NCBI GenBank assembly: GCA_016717305.1
Contig: JADKFY010000002.1
Location: 310,001-374,000 of the forward strand
Source of the DNA: Flavobacteriales bacterium
GTDB taxonomy: Bacteria; Bacteroidota; Bacteroidia; Flavobacteriales_F; PHOS-HE28
Length of the DNA: 64,000 bases
Reading direction: 5' to 3'
Shown: positions 61,704 through 64,000 of the stretch, piece after piece
Layout of the letters: each line of letters begins with the position of its first letter
Position numbering within the stretch: the stretch's first letter is position 1
Translations under genes and position numbers: made by a program
Notes under the pieces: generated by a model
Databases searched by the model: none
Seen by the model: the letters and a program-made list of their open reading frames with translations, nothing else
What the model was told of the DNA's origin: nothing

Positions 61704-62549
61704 TCACCCCCTCAACATCCCAAACGTCTTCGCCAGGAACCCTTTGAGTTCCTTCCGGTGAACGATCTTGTCCAAGAAGCCATGTTCCAGCACGAATTCG
61801 CTGGTTTGGAAGCCTTCGGGCAGGTCACGGCCAATGGTTTCGCGCACTACGCGTGGGCCGGCGAAGGCCACCAAGGCCTTGGGTTCGGCGATGTTGAGAT
61901 CGCCCAGCATGGCAAAACTGGCTGTAACACCACCAGTAGTGGGGTCGGTGATCACGCTGATGTACGGTAGTTTCTTTTTGGCGAGCAGAGTGAGCTTGGC
62001 ACTGGTCTTGGCCATTTGCATCAGGCTATAGCCGGCCTCCATCATACGGGCACCACCGCTTTTGCTGATGATCACCAACGGGCATTTCCGTTTGATCGCC
62101 TGATCGGCGGCCATGGCGATCTTTTCACCTACCACGCTGCCCATACTACCGCCGATAAAGCGGAAATCCATGCAGGCGATCACCACATAGTGCTTGTCCA
62201 GCTTGCCTTCCGCGGCCCGCAGCGCATCATTCAGCCCGCTGTCCTGTCGGCTTTTCACCAAACGGTCCGCGTATTTCTTGGTATCCTCGAACTTCAATGG
62301 ATCCCCGGCCACCAAGTCCTTCCCGATCTCGGTGAATTTGTGATCATCGAAAAGCAGTGCGAAATATTCCTCACTTCCGATCTTCTCGTGGTGCTCGCAT
62401 TTGCTGCAAACCCAAAGGTTGTTCTCGTGCTCTTCAGAGGTCATTACCTCCTTGCACTCAGGGCATTTATACCAAAGCCCTTCGGGAGTTTCCTTCTTCT
62501 CCTCGGTACTGGTGGTAATGCCTTCTTTTACGCGTGTGAACCAGCCCAT
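61704..62549 (-). CDS. accD: Acetyl-CoA carboxylase carboxyltransferase subunit beta
   Basis: 281-aa subunit of acetyl-CoA carboxylase that, with AccA, moves carboxyl from biotin to acetyl-CoA for fatty-acid synthesis. The N-terminal zinc finger has KCPECKE and VCSKCEHHEKIG, and the CoA-binding part has MDFRFIGGSMGSVVGEK, SGGARMMEAGYSLMQMAK and PTTGGVTASFAMLGD. Length is typical. It also makes malonyl-CoA, the predicted extender of the assembly line. A TATCTTCG box lies 20 nt upstream. Confidence 0.95.
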   Translation of the reverse strand: MGWFTRVKEGITTSTEEKKETPEGLWYKCPECKEVMTSEEHENNLWVCSKCEHHEKIGSEEYFALLFDDHKFTEIGKDLVAGDPLKFEDTKKYADRLVKSRQDSGLNDALRAAEGKLDKHYVVIACMDFRFIGGSMGSVVGEKIAMAADQAIKRKCPLVIISKSGGARMMEAGYSLMQMAKTSAKLTLLAKKKLPYISVITDPTTGGVTASFAMLGDLNIAEPKALVAFAGPRVVRETIGRDLPEGFQTSEFVLEHGFLDKIVHRKELKGFLAKTFGMLRG

Positions 62550-62569
62550 GGTGAATCGCTCGTGTTTGA

Positions 62570-62577
62570 CGAAGATA
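62570..62577 (-). promoter_or_regulatory. -7 box TATCTTCG upstream of accD
   Basis: TATCTTCG on the minus strand, 20 nt before the ATG at 62549. Confidence 0.45.
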
Positions 62578-62594
62578 GTGCCTTAGTAGGTTGA

Positions 62595-62687
62595 AGGTTG
62601 GCTGCTGGCCTTTTGCTGTTGGCTACCAGCTACATGTTCTAAAATGAACAAATAGCTAGTAGCCAGAAGCCAGTAGCCGATCCTGAA
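62595..62687. repeat. 3'-end word repeat, inverted (TAGCCAGAAGCCAG family), after fbaB
   Basis: Words GGCTGCTGGCC, GCTGTTGGCTACCAGC on the left and TAGCTAGTAGCCAGAAGCCAGTAGCC on the right are inverted relatives, so the region can fold into a long imperfect stem. It begins immediately after the fbaB stop at 62688. Confidence 0.6.
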
Positions 62688-63758
62688 CTAAGCTACGGCG
62701 ATCTTCTTGTCCAAATAAACATCCTGCACTGCATTCAACAGGGCGATGCCTTCTTTCAATGGGCGTTGGAACGCCTTGCGACCACTGATCAGTCCTTGGC
62801 CACCGGCGCGTTTGTTGATCACGGCCGTTTTCACCGCCTCGGCCATGTCACTGGCTCCGCTGCTGGCACCACCGCTGTTGATCAGGCCTATACGTCCCAT
62901 GTAGCAGTTGGCCACTTGGTACCTGCACAGGTCTATCGGATGGTCTGTTGTGAGTTCACTGTAGACCTTCGGATGGGTTTTGCCGTAGCCCTTCAGTGCG
63001 TTGTAGCCACCGTTGGTCTCGGGCAGCTTTTGTTTGATGATGTCGGCTTGGATAGTAACGCCCAAGTGATTCGCTTGTCCGGTTAGATCGGTTGCAGTGT
63101 GATAGTCCTTGCCGTCCACCTTGAAGCCGTTATTGCGGATATAGCACCAGAGGATCGTGGCCATGCCAAGCTCGTGCGCATATTCGAAGGCCTCGGCGAT
63201 CTCGGTGATCTGGCGCGTGCTTTCCTCACTGCCGAAGTAGATGGTTGCACCAACTGCCACAGCGCCCATTTCCCACGCGCTTTTCACATCACCAAAAAGG
63301 ACCTGATCGAACTTGTTGGGGAAAGTCATCAGTTCATTGTGATTGATCTTCACGATGAAAGGGATCTTGTGGGCGTACTTCCGGCTGTTGGCCGCGAGCA
63401 CCCCGAAGGTGGAAGCCACCCCGTTACAACCGCCTTCGATGGCGAGCTTAACGATGTTCTCTGGATCGAAGTAAGCGGGGTTGGGTGCGAAACTGGCCCC
63501 GGCACTGTGCTCAATGCCTTGGTCCACTGGGAGAATGCTTACATATCCGGTGTTCGCCAACCGACCGTTTCCGTACAGGGCTTGCATGCTGCGGAGCACT
63601 TGCGGGTTCCGGTTCGTTTGAGCGAAACTGCGATCCACGAAATCTGGACCCGGCAAATGCAACATGCTTTTGTCGATGGTCTTGCACTTGTGTTCCAATA
63701 GGCTTTTCGCCTCTTTGCCAAGGAGTTCGTCGATCTTGCCGGTCTTAAGCGTAGCCAT
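62688..63758 (-). CDS. fbaB: Class I fructose-bisphosphate aldolase
   Basis: 356-aa DhnA-type class I aldolase of glycolysis/gluconeogenesis, cleaving fructose 1,6-bisphosphate by a Schiff-base lysine. The segments SILPVDQGIEHSAGASF, GGCNGVASTFGVLAAN, FIVKINHNE and LINSGGASSGASDMAEAV are all typical; the last includes the phosphate-binding glycine-rich loop. It uses no metal, unlike class II enzymes. It is transcribed with accD in Flavobacteriales, but here each has its own -7 box. A TACCTTCG box lies 29 nt upstream. Confidence 0.92.
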   Translation of the reverse strand: MATLKTGKIDELLGKEAKSLLEHKCKTIDKSMLHLPGPDFVDRSFAQTNRNPQVLRSMQALYGNGRLANTGYVSILPVDQGIEHSAGASFAPNPAYFDPENIVKLAIEGGCNGVASTFGVLAANSRKYAHKIPFIVKINHNELMTFPNKFDQVLFGDVKSAWEMGAVAVGATIYFGSEESTRQITEIAEAFEYAHELGMATILWCYIRNNGFKVDGKDYHTATDLTGQANHLGVTIQADIIKQKLPETNGGYNALKGYGKTHPKVYSELTTDHPIDLCRYQVANCYMGRIGLINSGGASSGASDMAEAVKTAVINKRAGGQGLISGRKAFQRPLKEGIALLNAVQDVYLDKKIAVA

Positions 63759-63787
63759 GCGGGATTCCCGTTTTTGTGAATGGGCCG

Positions 63788-63795
63788 CGAAGGTA
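63788..63795 (-). promoter_or_regulatory. -7 box TACCTTCG upstream of fbaB
   Basis: TACCTTCG on the minus strand, 29 nt before the ATG at 63758. Confidence 0.45.
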
Positions 63796-63920
63796 TGAAA
63801 TGGGTCGAGGGGATGTAAAGGGGGCTAATAAGTTGCGGGTTGAAGCGGTTGGTACAGGGTATTGGGTGCAGAGTGCCGGATCCGCTGCGGGGCAGTACGC
63901 TGTACTCGGTTCCTGCTACC

Positions 63921-64000
63921 CTAAAATGGATACCCGATCCCCAGGTTGAAATTCAACTGCGGCCCATAACGCACCTCCTTGCCTTCCAGCTCGCTCATAC
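63921..64000 (-). CDS. Outer-membrane beta-barrel protein, C-terminal end (partial)
   Basis: The window cuts this gene. The visible minus-strand codons read MSELEGKEVRYGPQLNFNL then GIGYPF and stop at 63921. Alternate hydrophobic residues and the C-terminal Phe are the outer-membrane insertion signal of beta-barrel proteins such as BamA/TamA relatives. Which family it belongs to cannot be told. Confidence 0.6.
   Translation of the reverse strand, partial: MSELEGKEVRYGPQLNFNLGIGYPF

Overview
The window looks like a chromosomal contig from a Bacteroidota bacterium, most likely order Flavobacteriales. The evidence is exported proteins ending in type IX secretion (T9SS) sorting domains, a short primary sigma factor, LptF next to tgt, a DUF3822-rsmD-coaD block, a SusD-less TonB receptor locus, and promoters with the Bacteroidota -7 box (TAnnTTTG). 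G+C appears above 50%. Nothing looks like a plasmid, phage, insertion sequence, CRISPR array, tRNA or rRNA. Single-base frameshifts in three otherwise intact genes and a 46-G run suggest the assembly carries some indel errors.

Layout. 1-8.4 kb: a large gliding/T9SS type-B adhesin-like protein, a LytTR response regulator, a small exported protein, a TPR histidine kinase and a PhyH-type dioxygenase. 8.4-18.9 kb: SixA-like phosphatase, a lipoprotein/outer-membrane/SCO1 operon, acyl-CoA ligase, SMUG2-like glycosylase, LptF, tgt, glycosyltransferase, ECF sigma factor and rsmG. 18.9-28.9 kb: MsbA-like exporter, pyrE facing a NUDIX gene, DUF3822-rsmD-coaD-TlpA operon, and a RecD/Pif1-like helicase.

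28.9-40.3 kb is the most distinctive part: a compact three-gene assembly line on the minus strand. A 2170-aa hybrid (A-PCP-KS-AT-ACP-aminotransferase) is followed by a 1320-aa NRPS (C-A-PCP-TE) and an Sfp-type phosphopantetheinyl transferase. The domain order predicts a small peptide in which a starter acid is extended by malonate, the beta-keto group is transaminated, and one amino acid is added before release. If the starter is an amino acid, the product would contain a 3,4-diamino (aminostatine-like) unit.

40.9-57 kb: a 1688-aa T9SS protein with 23 tandem cysteine-rich repeats, pfkA coupled to an exported beta-propeller, a His-rich protein/TonB receptor/lipoprotein locus probably for metal uptake, purKE, an outer-membrane barrel and an M43 metalloprotease. 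57-64 kb: housekeeping genes rpe, rpoD, pnp, rpsO, accD, fbaB and the last codons of an outer-membrane barrel protein.

Two genome-wide patterns stand out. At least nine genes have a -7 box ending only 4-6 nt before the start codon, which predicts leaderless mRNAs. Five gene ends are followed directly by short 'word' repeats, a different word at each locus.
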